A stretch of 64,000 nt of DNA, from the NCBI RefSeq assembly GCF_014697585.1, contig NZ_JACJSB010000025.1, positions 1 to 64,000 on the forward strand, read 5' to 3'. The notes below the pieces were generated by a model that saw only the letters and a program-made list of their open reading frames with translations, was not told where the DNA came from and made no database searches. Below, piece after piece: positions 44,499 to 52,752 of this stretch; positions within the stretch are counted from its first letter, which is position 1, and every line of letters begins with the position of its first letter. The translations under genes and the position numbers were made by a program. The stretch is from Dolichospermum sp. FACHB-1091. Its GTDB lineage: Bacteria; Cyanobacteriota; Cyanobacteriia; Cyanobacteriales; Nostocaceae.

Positions 44499-44726
44499 TT
44501 ATACATGATAAGCTGTGATAACTGTTTTCTTGTCAGGGCTATAAATAGATTCTACTCTTGGGTATTGCCCATGAATCCACCACACCTTAATCCTATTACC
44601 TTGGGCTGGCGCAGTTCCTGATGTCGAGTAACCAGCATCAATCATTAATTTTTCAAATTGAGTTGCGCTTAAAGTTTGACATTTTAACTTTGGTAGTCCC
44701 TGTATTTGATGCTTGTTGAGGGTCAT
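44499..44726 (-). CDS. Small protein of unknown function
   Basis: 75 residues: LPKLKCQTLSATQFEKLMIDAGYSTSGTAPAQGNRIKVWWIHGQYPRVESIYSPDKKTVITAYHV in essence a short helix then an all-beta tail. The final strand pattern (RVESIYSPDKKTVITAYHV) resembles small beta toxins or nuclease-barrel proteins, but I cannot name a family. No partner gene is visible. Coding status is moderate. Confidence 0.5.
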   Translation of the reverse strand: MTLNKHQIQGLPKLKCQTLSATQFEKLMIDAGYSTSGTAPAQGNRIKVWWIHGQYPRVESIYSPDKKTVITAYHV

Positions 44727-44746
44727 AGGTAGTCTGGTAAATTATG

Positions 44747-44864
44747 AATATCTTTTGTCTTACTACCCTACCCTTTTCACAACTTGTAAAGCAATAACCC
44801 ATATTGGACGTAGTCCAATTAATTTAAATATCTTTTGTCTTACTAACCTATCCTTTTCTCAACT
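44747..44864. repeat. Imperfect 38-bp direct repeat, 80-bp offset
   Basis: AATATCTTTTGTCTTACTA...CCTTTTC.CAACT occurs at 44747-44784 and 44827-44864. The second copy covers the 3' end of the next minus-strand gene, the first lies between the two small genes. Confidence 0.75.
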
Positions 44865-45174
44865 CCTTTCCCAATGAGTCATAAGTTCCCTGGTAAGATG
44901 AAAGAATCTTGTACCCTGGCAATACTAAAGCAATACCTATTCTGCTGTGAATCTTACCTGGATATCTGTAAGGTTCATCATTAGGAACAGCACCACCAAT
45001 GCGAATATGTATTCCTGGTAGCCATAAGTATAATCCAGGAATCAATAAGTCCATACTGTAAGCAATTTCTCTCATTGGTTCATTTTCACCAAGAGAATTA
45101 TTCCTGGAAAAACTCAACTTGGCGTTTGTGATGTTCAACATTATGTTTTCAATCTTCAATAGAGATTTTGTCAA
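44848..45174 (-). CDS. Small protein of unknown function
   Basis: 108 residues, rich in aromatic and Gly/Pro (MDLLIPGLYLWLPGIHIRIGGAVPNDEPYRYPGKIHSRIGIALVLPGYK). No signal, membrane segment or motif recognised. An internal Met at codon 12 is an alternative start. The 3' end is partly duplicated 80 bases downstream, so the region has been rearranged. Confidence 0.45.
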   Translation of the reverse strand: MTKSLLKIENIMLNITNAKLSFSRNNSLGENEPMREIAYSMDLLIPGLYLWLPGIHIRIGGAVPNDEPYRYPGKIHSRIGIALVLPGYKILSSYQGTYDSLGKELRKG

Positions 45175-45190
45175 TGCTGAGGATTGATTA

Positions 45191-45234
45191 GTTTCAATCC
45201 CCTAATAGGGATTATCTTAACAGGAATAGAAATC
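45191..45234. repeat. Single CRISPR-repeat-like sequence
   Basis: GTTTCAATCCCCTAATAGGG followed by ATTATCTTAACAGGAATAGAAAT resembles the Nostocales CRISPR repeat with core GTTTCAATCCCTxATAGGGATT and an ATAGAAAC end. Only one copy, no spacers, no cas genes. Confidence 0.4.
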
Positions 45235-45348
45235 TCCACACACCGAAAATTTTGAGCAATACTGGTACAATTAAGAAAGGTATCAGGTTTTTCAACTTAC
45301 CATCAAAAATCAAGTGCTTTTTCAAGTTCTACATGATTCTTCCTTCTT

Positions 45349-48225
45349 CTACAGTATTTCCACAGTGCCTTTATATCCATCAATGCGGACTTCTTGACCA
45401 TCCTGGAGTAAATATGTAGCGTTCTGTACGTCCATAACAGCAGGAATACCGTATTCCCGGGCGATAATTGCCCCGTGGGAAAGTTTACCACCTGCTTCAG
45501 CAATTAACCCCCCAGCTTGAACTAGAACAGGGACCCAACCGGAATCTGTATAAGGAACAACAAGGATCGTGTTTTTATCAATATCATGGACTGCTTGTAA
45601 AGTTCGTAATATTTTTACCCGGCCTTGAATTTGTCCAAGACTTGCAGGAATACCCAACAAAATATTATCAGCGGGATTAATGACAGGAGTGATAGGTTGA
45701 GGCGGGTTATAACCGTAAACAACGGGAGGAATTTGGAGAATTTGACTATCTTGGAGAAATTGCGATCGCCTTTGTACTATTAATTCTAACAGATGATTTT
45801 TAACCGCTACATCTGGATGAATTACTAAGTGGCGAATTTCATCTAACTCCAAAAAGAAGATATCTCCTGGCTGTAATAGCACCCTAGACTGAAGCCAAAT
45901 CTCTTCCAAGGCCAAAAATGTCCAGCGTAATTCAGCCAACAAGCGGGAATAAACTTCTGTTACCCTACCTTTAAGATCAACTCGTCTTTGGACTAAATTT
46001 TGTTGTTGGGAACGGGAATCATCTAAATCTGGGATTTGGTCGGCTTTAATTAACTGCACAAACAATTGTCTAACTGGTTGGGGATTTTCTCGCCAAGTGG
46101 GAACGGAAATATCTGTACCTACTTCGCTCAAATAACCATAATCCTGAATTAATTCGTCAAATTCAAATAAAATCCTTTCTCCAGCGGTCGTTGTTGCTAA
46201 TTGCTCAAATATTTTTTCTGGTTCACAATTGTAGTCAATATGATCATCATCTAAGATTTGTTTAGCATCGGCAGCTAGTAAACTCATAGCTCTTAATGAT
46301 GCTACCTCTGGGGTGACACTGTTATCAATTTTTTCGGCTTTGATACCGAAAAGGGATTGACGGATAGCTGCACTCAAAGGGGCTAAAATACTGTAGTAAG
46401 TACCTTGGCGGAGTAAATCAAGGATTAAGTCTAATCTAGTTAATAACTGATCTAGTGACAATTCAGTAATGACAACGTTGGATAATTCTGTTAATGCCGG
46501 AATAAAAACTTGACGATAATCCCATTTAAAGTCTTTTTCTAAGTCAATTTCTCGTTTCAGCAACCTTGTCAGTCCAGGTAAATTAGCCAAAGTCGAATCT
46601 AGAGGGGGTTTACTCATGCTTGCACCTCTAGTTAAAAAGTCCAGACTTTCTGGCGGTAATCCCATGGACAAAAAGATTTCTCCCAATAAGGAGGCATTAA
46701 AATAAGCTCTAGAGTAGTGTAGCGTGGCGGTTTTGGCAAAGTCTAAGCCTTGAGCGCGTTCACCTAAAACGATAGTAAAAATTTCTCCCCACACACCACA
46801 GGTTAAAGGAGAATTAATAGACCAGGTTAAAGGATGAATGACTCCAGGAATCACTTCTGCGGCAATTTTCCTAGTCCAAATTGGTAAGAGTGTGGTGATA
46901 GGTCTTGACTGTAATACCCACAGATTTTGACCATCATAACTCCATTCTATATCTTGGGGAATACCTAAATAACGTCTTTCTAAACGACGGGCTAAATATG
47001 CAACTTGTTTAATTAATGCTTGGGGTATTTTACCGGTTCCGTCAAATTGCAGACAAGATAACTTGTCATCACCCGCAATTACTACTTGATATTGTTCCGG
47101 TGTGACTTTTCCTGATACAATTTGAGTAGGACTACCGGATACAGCTTCGATAACTACGGCTTCACCTTGTTGAGAAATAGGATCTCGACTGAAGGCCACG
47201 CCAGAGAATACGCTTTGAACTTGTTGTTGAATGAGTACCCCCATGGCCGCCTCTTTCGCACTGCGGTGACGACGATATTCGACGGCACTGGGGTGATTAT
47301 AAGAAGCTTTAACTTTGGCTATAGCTTGTCGAAGTTCTTCTTTGCTAGTAACATTCAATATAGTTTCATACTGTCCTGCGGCAGATGCCTGTTGTGAGTC
47401 TTCACCAATAGCGGAAGAACGGACTACGAAGGGTGAAAGTGGAGAGGGCTGGAGAAATTCAATTAACTGGGTAGGATCATCAGCAGGGGCTAATACCCAA
47501 CCTTTAGGAACTGAATAACCCCAACGTTTAATTTGTGACAATGTGGCGGATTTTGCTCCCACGACTTCACTATCTAATTCTTCCTCTAAGGTAATAATTC
47601 TATCATCAATCTCAGGTGATTGTGGAGATACTTCCCCAACTAAGAGATTCAGATCATCGGGAATTTGGCTATAAATCCAATAAATTAACGCTGATAAGAA
47701 AAAAGAAGCCACAATTCTCGGTAAATCCTGAGAATGTATAATACCAACAAGTAAGGGGAATATGACTAATACACCGAATTTAATTGTTTCTTGAGAACGA
47801 GTGATCAAAAAGCCCATAGCGGCAATTATGGTAACAAGGGAAACTATCCATGGATCATGTATCAGTAATCCCCAGGAGACGTTTGTGATTCCCGCACCTT
47901 TAGTTGTGGCATATCTACCCATAACTAAGCCGATTAAAGCCATAATTTCCCAGACTGATTGTGAAGGAAAAAAATAGTGGGCAATTGTGACAACAGTAAT
48001 TCCCTTGAGTGCTTCTGAGACTACGGACAAAATTCCCGCTAATTTACCACCATGAATAAAAGCCGCTGAAACACTAATATTACCTGTACCCACATTTCTT
48101 AATAACTTACCACTAAGAGCATAACTAATCCAGGAAATTAGCGGTATTGCCCCTAATAGAGGACAAAAAATTAAAATAATTAAGACACCCCAAAAATTAA
48201 TCATTATTTTCAAATTTGATGACAT
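45349..48225 (-). CDS. PlsY-like membrane domain fused to ATP-grasp/phosphohistidine phosphotransferase
   Basis: Residues 8-195 form a membrane domain resembling glycerol-3-phosphate acyltransferase PlsY (ALSGKLLRNVGTGNISVSAAF near 37, then GRYATTKGAG near 103). Residues 215-445 are a PEP-synthase-type ATP-grasp (VVGAKSATLSQIKRWGYSVPKG; PFVVRSSAIGEDS; QDIEWSYDGQNLWVLQSRPI). A helical middle (450-850) follows, then a C-terminal swivelling domain with phospho-acceptor His 917 in AGGKLSHGAIIAREYGIPAV. No PEP/pyruvate barrel follows, so the soluble part matches rifampin-phosphotransferase (Rph) architecture rather than PEP synthase. The substrate is unknown; coupling to a lipid or small-molecule acceptor at the membrane is inference. 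Confidence 0.85.
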   Translation of the reverse strand: MSSNLKIMINFWGVLIILIFCPLLGAIPLISWISYALSGKLLRNVGTGNISVSAAFIHGGKLAGILSVVSEALKGITVVTIAHYFFPSQSVWEIMALIGLVMGRYATTKGAGITNVSWGLLIHDPWIVSLVTIIAAMGFLITRSQETIKFGVLVIFPLLVGIIHSQDLPRIVASFFLSALIYWIYSQIPDDLNLLVGEVSPQSPEIDDRIITLEEELDSEVVGAKSATLSQIKRWGYSVPKGWVLAPADDPTQLIEFLQPSPLSPFVVRSSAIGEDSQQASAAGQYETILNVTSKEELRQAIAKVKASYNHPSAVEYRRHRSAKEAAMGVLIQQQVQSVFSGVAFSRDPISQQGEAVVIEAVSGSPTQIVSGKVTPEQYQVVIAGDDKLSCLQFDGTGKIPQALIKQVAYLARRLERRYLGIPQDIEWSYDGQNLWVLQSRPITTLLPIWTRKIAAEVIPGVIHPLTWSINSPLTCGVWGEIFTIVLGERAQGLDFAKTATLHYSRAYFNASLLGEIFLSMGLPPESLDFLTRGASMSKPPLDSTLANLPGLTRLLKREIDLEKDFKWDYRQVFIPALTELSNVVITELSLDQLLTRLDLILDLLRQGTYYSILAPLSAAIRQSLFGIKAEKIDNSVTPEVASLRAMSLLAADAKQILDDDHIDYNCEPEKIFEQLATTTAGERILFEFDELIQDYGYLSEVGTDISVPTWRENPQPVRQLFVQLIKADQIPDLDDSRSQQQNLVQRRVDLKGRVTEVYSRLLAELRWTFLALEEIWLQSRVLLQPGDIFFLELDEIRHLVIHPDVAVKNHLLELIVQRRSQFLQDSQILQIPPVVYGYNPPQPITPVINPADNILLGIPASLGQIQGRVKILRTLQAVHDIDKNTILVVPYTDSGWVPVLVQAGGLIAEAGGKLSHGAIIAREYGIPAVMDVQNATYLLQDGQEVRIDGYKGTVEIL

Positions 48226-48278
48226 ACTCCAAGTTTGTTGTTAACAAAAATGAATATTTAATTTATATGATATAGGAA

Positions 48279-48311
48279 ACAAGAGAGCAAATGGAATTTT
48301 TGCCCTCTTGT
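48279..48311 (-). terminator. Terminator after the 46-residue membrane protein gene
   Basis: 13-pair stem ACAAGAGAGCAAA/TTTGCCCTCTTGT (one wobble) with a seven-base loop, followed by TTTCC on the minus strand. Confidence 0.65.
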
Positions 48312-48334
48312 CTACTAAATGTTATGCAAAGAAT

Positions 48335-48475
48335 CTACGCTATTGCATAAGCAGAACTAAGCGCCCAAAGAATCAGGGCGAGAATTGATCCTAAAAGTAC
48401 CACGGTGGAGATTGTAATCAGTTTAGGCGAATCTGCACCTTCAAATTTCATGATTCCGCGATTTAAATCGGACAT
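48335..48475 (-). CDS. 46-residue single-helix membrane protein
   Basis: Product starts MSDLNRGIMKFEGADSPKL and continues with one membrane helix (residues 20-43: TISTVVLLGSILALILWALS) ending SAYAIA. GGAGG lies 10 bases before the ATG, and a terminator follows, so it is a self-contained gene. Size and layout are those of small thylakoid or photosystem-associated subunits, and it lies 0.9 kb from psb30, but I cannot match it to a named Psb, Psa, Pet or Ndh protein with confidence. Confidence 0.8.
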   Translation of the reverse strand: MSDLNRGIMKFEGADSPKLITISTVVLLGSILALILWALSSAYAIA

Positions 48476-48824
48476 TGTTTTAAAGCCTCCCTAATTGTAT
48501 GGCTAGTCTGTCCGTTCTGATTTTAGTCTTTCTATTCGCAAATAATGTTAAATTCTTCTTATATTTTCTTTGATGTTGATAACGGTGAACAAAGCACAGG
48601 GAAAAAGAGTAAAAGTTAAAACATTAACTGATCTGATAACTAAAATAGCAATTGACAAATATCCAACTAGGGGACTAATATTTGATTTTGAAATACACTT
48701 AGGTTACTTACACTACTGAAAACTTTTCAAATATCATTTAAATGAATAAACTAATTTGTAGTTGGATAAAATCAACAGTCAATAAATTCTTTGTTACTAC
48801 ATAGGGCTGGCTGGATCAACTGAA
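48476..48824. other. Intergenic region
   Basis: AT-rich. It must contain the promoter of the 46-residue protein on the minus strand. No gene or notable repeat seen. Confidence 0.4.
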
Positions 48825-49175
48825 TTAAAAACCAACGGCTTGATCAAAGCGGATACTTTCCAAACTGCGATCGCCATAAACCCCTTCAATCTGCTGACGA
48901 CAGCAATCAATCGCAAAATCATTTACATCCTCTGCTTCAATACCATACATTTCCGCAAAGGTTTCCGCTTCTACACGACAAAACCGAGGACGGTGAGGAT
49001 AAATTTTACACTCCCTTGTACCATGATCATAATTTACACACCATCCCCCTTCCCCTACCATACTGAGATAAAGTTCTAAATCCGGTGGTGAAAGATACTC
49101 TTCTAAATCTGGACGATCCGCTGGTGTTAAGTTACAGCAAGCCCCACACTGAGATATACATTGCCAAGTAGCCAT
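48825..49175 (-). CDS. YkgJ-family cysteine cluster protein
   Basis: 116 residues with the metal-binding pattern of the family: CISQCGACC near the start, GWCVNYD, CKIYPHRPRFCR and ACC-like DCCRQQ near the end. Probably binds zinc or an Fe-S cluster. Function unknown. It diverges from psb30 over a 165-base gap, and may share regulation with it. Confidence 0.87.
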   Translation of the reverse strand: MATWQCISQCGACCNLTPADRPDLEEYLSPPDLELYLSMVGEGGWCVNYDHGTRECKIYPHRPRFCRVEAETFAEMYGIEAEDVNDFAIDCCRQQIEGVYGDRSLESIRFDQAVGF

Positions 49176-49340
49176 ATTTTTAACCTTTTGCTATTCCTGC
49201 TATTTTACTTTTTTATGACTTTTTCTATAATTTTGTGAACTAAATTAAATTTTAGATCCCCTAAAAAGATATGATAAATTACGGGTTTGGCTATGAAATT
49301 ATTAAATCTTTTTAAACCATTAAATCATTGGGAGGAAAAA

Positions 49341-49460
49341 ATGGACATTTTAGCTAACATCAATTGGGAAGTTGTCTTACAGTTAACTTGCGTGGGACTA
49401 ATTGTGATTTCAGGTCCTATAGTCATCTTTGTCCTAGCATTTCGCAACGGCAACCTGTAA
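49341..49460 (+). CDS. psb30: Photosystem II protein Psb30 (Ycf12)
   Basis: 39-residue single-helix subunit of photosystem II, near PsbJ and cytochrome b559. Product MDILANINWEVVLQLTCVGL continues IVISGPIVIFVLAFRNGNL, matching the family's GP-IVI-L-x-x-R-GNL end. A strong GGAGG lies five bases before the ATG. Full length. Confidence 0.9.
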   Translation: MDILANINWEVVLQLTCVGLIVISGPIVIFVLAFRNGNL

Positions 49461-49519
49461 ATTAGTTAATGGGTAATAGGTAACAGTTTATCTCATCACC
49501 ATTACCCATTGATAATAAC

Positions 49520-49535
49520 CGGGGTTAAATCCCCG
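49520..49535 (+). terminator. Small GC hairpin between psb30 and recJ
   Basis: CGGGG-TTAAAT-CCCCG between two convergent genes, followed within 15 bases by GTTTTT on the plus strand. Could serve psb30. Confidence 0.4.
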
Positions 49536-49555
49536 CTTCAAACAGTTTTTAATCT

Positions 49556-51601
49556 TTAACTCATAGCACAGGTTGATAAAGCCCGCATTGCATTTTCAAT
49601 AATTCCCTCATATATAGGTTGAGATAAGTTTACCTGTGCCGCATTTTCGCGGTTGAAACCCAACAGACCAAATTTATCATCTGGCCGCATCACTAAAACC
49701 TTACCTTCAGAATTTTTCACCCTTAATTCTTTACCCATGCCATTGTCATAAATTCCACAAGTATATTGACGCTGTTGATATTCAAAACTTACCGTTGATA
49801 AATTTGATGAATTAGTGAAAAGTTTGAGAATATGATTTGGGAGTTTTGCACCAATTAACTCAATTTCAATATTAACTTTACCATTAAAGTTATTTTCCCG
49901 CAACTTGTAAGCAATATCTAATCTTGATGGTAAAGGAAAATAATCACCCCAGCGCCATGCTATTCCTTTAATTTTCACGAAGCTATTGTCAATATTTTGA
50001 ACTACAGTTAATTTAATATGACCCTTACCAACGATTTTTTGTTCAATGACTTGGACATTAGGAGTCCAAAATATAGGGTCTGAATTATCAATACCACAGG
50101 GATGGAGAATATTCAATTGTTGAAAAATATCCTGATTAATTTCGTGAAGATTAATTTGAGAATCAATTTTTAAAAGAGGTTTGAGGTGTTGAATTTCTAA
50201 ATATCTATTTGCAAATTCCGACAACCGCAGTCGAAATTCTGGTAAATTTTCCGCTGGTAAAGAAAATCCTCCCGCAGCTTTGTGTCCTCCAAATTTATTT
50301 AATAAATCCCGACAACTATCTAAAGCTGCAAATACGTGAAATTCAGGAATTCCCCGCGCTGAACCGCGAATTATGCTGTGATTTTCATAAGTACCAATAA
50401 ACACAGGAACACCATAACGTTCTAGTAAACGAGAAGCCACAATACCAATAACACCATGATGCCAATTATCTTTGATCATAACTAATACGCGGTCTTTTTG
50501 TAAAGAGTTTATATATAAATCCTCAACCATAGAAATAGCTTCTTGTTCAATTTCTTCACACATTTGCTGACGTTGAGTATTAGTTTGTTCACACTGAATA
50601 GCTTTAGCTAATGCGATACTAAAATCATCAGTTGTCAATAGATCAATGACAACTTGTGGATCACCAATTCTACCTATAGCATTAATTCGCGGTCCTAATC
50701 GAAAACCAATATCTTCCGGTTTTAAAGATTTTGAATTTTGGTTTTTTTCTCCTTCACTAGCTTGCACTCCTGCAACTTGAATTAATGCTTGTATCCCTGG
50801 TAAATTAGATTTTGGTAATAACTTTAAACCCCGTTTTACCCAGCGACGATTTACACCAGTTAAAGGGGCTAAATCAGCAATAGTTCCCAAAGTAAATAAA
50901 GCTAAAAGTGGTTGAACTAAACCTTTAATTTCCCCTAACTGTTGTGCTAAACAAACTGCTAAAATATAAGCCACACCCACACCAGCCACACCCCGATAGG
51001 GAGAAGATTCAGCTATTAGTTTTGGGTTGAGAATTGCATTAGCTGGAGGTAATTTTTCTGGAATATCATGATGATCTGTGATAATAACTTTTAAACCTAA
51101 TTCTCTGGCTTTGGTAATAGGTTCAACAGCAGAAATTCCATTATCTACAGTTAGAATTAGTTTGACACCTTCATCATAAAATTCTTGGACAATACGGTTA
51201 TTAATCCCATAACCATCGTGCATTCGACTAGGAATAGCATAATCAATATCAGCACCCAAAGCCCTAAGACTTCTTAATAGTAATGCAGTGCTAGTCATAC
51301 CATCTGCATCATAGTCACCACAAATAGCTATTTTATCATTATTGGCGATCGCTATTTCTAATAATTCCACACTAGCAGCTAAATCGGGAAATTCCGCCAG
51401 AGGAGAAGGTAAAATCAGAGATTCGGGTTCTAAAAATATCTTTGCATCTTCTGGAGTTTCCATGCCCCGATTAATTAATAATTGGCCGATAATGGGGGAA
51501 ATATTCGTTAAATTTGCCAGTTTTTCGGCTAATTCTGGATTTAATGCTGCAATTTGCCAGCGTTGATTAGGTAAGCGTTTGGTAGATTGATGATTAGTCA
51601 T
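49556..51601 (-). CDS. recJ: Single-stranded-DNA-specific exonuclease RecJ
   Basis: 5'-3' ssDNA exonuclease of recombination and mismatch repair. DHH-family motifs: CGDYDADGMTSTALLLR (motif I), TVDNGISA, TDHHDIPE (the DHH), then RLGPRINAIGR, and DHHA1 domain GGHKAAGGFSLP. C-terminal OB-like region present. 681 residues, on the long side because of a C-terminal extension (after about 560) usual in cyanobacterial RecJ. Confidence 0.94.
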   Translation of the reverse strand: MTNHQSTKRLPNQRWQIAALNPELAEKLANLTNISPIIGQLLINRGMETPEDAKIFLEPESLILPSPLAEFPDLAASVELLEIAIANNDKIAICGDYDADGMTSTALLLRSLRALGADIDYAIPSRMHDGYGINNRIVQEFYDEGVKLILTVDNGISAVEPITKARELGLKVIITDHHDIPEKLPPANAILNPKLIAESSPYRGVAGVGVAYILAVCLAQQLGEIKGLVQPLLALFTLGTIADLAPLTGVNRRWVKRGLKLLPKSNLPGIQALIQVAGVQASEGEKNQNSKSLKPEDIGFRLGPRINAIGRIGDPQVVIDLLTTDDFSIALAKAIQCEQTNTQRQQMCEEIEQEAISMVEDLYINSLQKDRVLVMIKDNWHHGVIGIVASRLLERYGVPVFIGTYENHSIIRGSARGIPEFHVFAALDSCRDLLNKFGGHKAAGGFSLPAENLPEFRLRLSEFANRYLEIQHLKPLLKIDSQINLHEINQDIFQQLNILHPCGIDNSDPIFWTPNVQVIEQKIVGKGHIKLTVVQNIDNSFVKIKGIAWRWGDYFPLPSRLDIAYKLRENNFNGKVNIEIELIGAKLPNHILKLFTNSSNLSTVSFEYQQRQYTCGIYDNGMGKELRVKNSEGKVLVMRPDDKFGLLGFNRENAAQVNLSQPIYEGIIENAMRALSTCAMS

Positions 51602-51860
51602 TGGTCATTTTGGTTGAGTAAACTAGACCTATATTTTTTTAGATTTTATCAAATTATGTCACTTTCATCACTGATTATTCATTTGATATTTTTACTTTCA
51701 TCTATATTTGTGTTTTTAAATACTATATAAATCATTTTTTTAGATATAAAATATGTTTTTCAACAGTCTATAACAACAGATAAATATTTTAAATCATTGT
51801 GTAGCTACCGTTGCAAAAAAAACTCTCACAAGTATTTTTTGACCATTTTAGGTGGAGATA

Positions 51861-52229
51861 ATGACTTACAATTCAGAAGAAATGCAGCAAATTCTCGAAG
51901 TCGCTTTTAAACGTAAGCAACAAGGAGAATATACAAGAGATCAAATAATAGAAATAGCCTCAGAATTAGGTGTTTCTTCAGAATCTTTGCAAGCAGCGGA
52001 ACAAGAATGGTTAAAAAATGACGTAAAAGTGAAAAAAGAACAAATGTCTCATAGTCAACAACGAAAAGAATTTAAATCACACCTATTTGCTTTTATGGCA
52101 ATTAATGGTTTTTTAGTGTTATTAAATTTAGTAGTTAGTCCCGGATATTTTTGGGCAATTTATCCCATGTTAGGATGGGGTTTAGGTCTATTACTCCATG
52201 GAATTAAGGTTTACACAAGTAATTCCTAA
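51861..52229 (+). CDS. 2TM-domain protein
   Basis: 122 residues. An N-terminal helical region resembling the short bilobed segment that often precedes 2TM domains (YTRDQIIEIASELGVSSESLQAAEQEW) is followed by a 2TM domain: a basic helix RKEFKSHLFAFMAINGFLVLLNLVV, a second helix WAIYPMLGWGLGLLLHGIKV. Members are sometimes tied to two-component systems. ATG at 51861 is preceded by AGGTGGAG; the in-frame GTG three codons earlier overlaps that site. Confidence 0.82.
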   Translation: MTYNSEEMQQILEVAFKRKQQGEYTRDQIIEIASELGVSSESLQAAEQEWLKNDVKVKKEQMSHSQQRKEFKSHLFAFMAINGFLVLLNLVVSPGYFWAIYPMLGWGLGLLLHGIKVYTSNS

Positions 52230-52232
52230 AAC

Positions 52233-52265
52233 ATAACCCCGACTTTTGCAAAAAGTTGGGGTTAT
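52233..52265 (+). terminator. Long hairpin after the 2TM gene
   Basis: 15-pair stem ATAACCCCGACTTTT/AAAAGTTGGGGTTAT (one G-U), three-base loop, four bases past the stop. This sequence type is dispersed in cyanobacterial genomes. Confidence 0.65.
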
Positions 52266-52446
52266 TCAGACTGATGCCGTAATTTTTAAAATAGAGTTTT
52301 CAAAAAACATAATTTATGCTACAATCAGATGGCAGTCGAAAATTAATCAGTAAATAACTCAAGACCACAAATGCTATCAAGTTCCAGAAAATTTATTAAA
52401 ACTTGTAAAAATTATTATAAGTATTATTTCTGGATAACAAATAATT

Positions 52447-52749
52447 ATGAAAATATTCACTATTGGACACTCCAATCACACAATTGAAACATTTATTGAA
52501 CTGTTACATCAACATCAAGTAACAGCCTTAGCTGACGTGCGTTCTAGTCCCTATAGTCGCCGATTTCCTCAGTTCAATCAATCAGCTTTAAAAACAGCCC
52601 TAAAAACCGCAAATATCGCTTATGTTCCCCTGGGAGATAACTTAGGCGAAAGATCCTTGACTTCTTCAAAAAATCAAGGATCTTTCTTATTTGCACCCTT
52701 CCCCTCATATTTAAGTTTAAGATCTACTACAGTGCCATTTTGGACTTGA
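52447..52749 (+). pseudogene. Truncated DUF488 gene
   Basis: The first 70 residues match DUF488 well: FTIGHSNHTIETFIELLHQH, ALADVRSSPYSRRFPQFNQSALKTAL and YVPLGDNLGER. Family members continue to about 150 or more residues. Here the match stops at a 13-bp inverted repeat, and the remaining 28 residues (TSSKNQGSFLFAPFPSYLSL...) look unrelated. The frame ends four bases from convergent ndhD. Likely a broken gene, perhaps from the insertion or deletion that left the inverted repeat. Confidence 0.65.
52648..52686. repeat. Perfect 13-bp inverted repeat at the DUF488 break point
   Basis: GAAAGATCCTTGA/TCAAGGATCTTTC around a 13-base loop, followed by TTATTTG. It lies exactly where DUF488 similarity ends. 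It could act as a terminator for either convergent gene. Confidence 0.7.
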
Positions 52750-52752
52750 TAA

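Noticed and set aside
45191-45234. CRISPR array
   Set aside because: Only one repeat-like copy, with no spacers and no cas genes; kept as an orphan repeat only.
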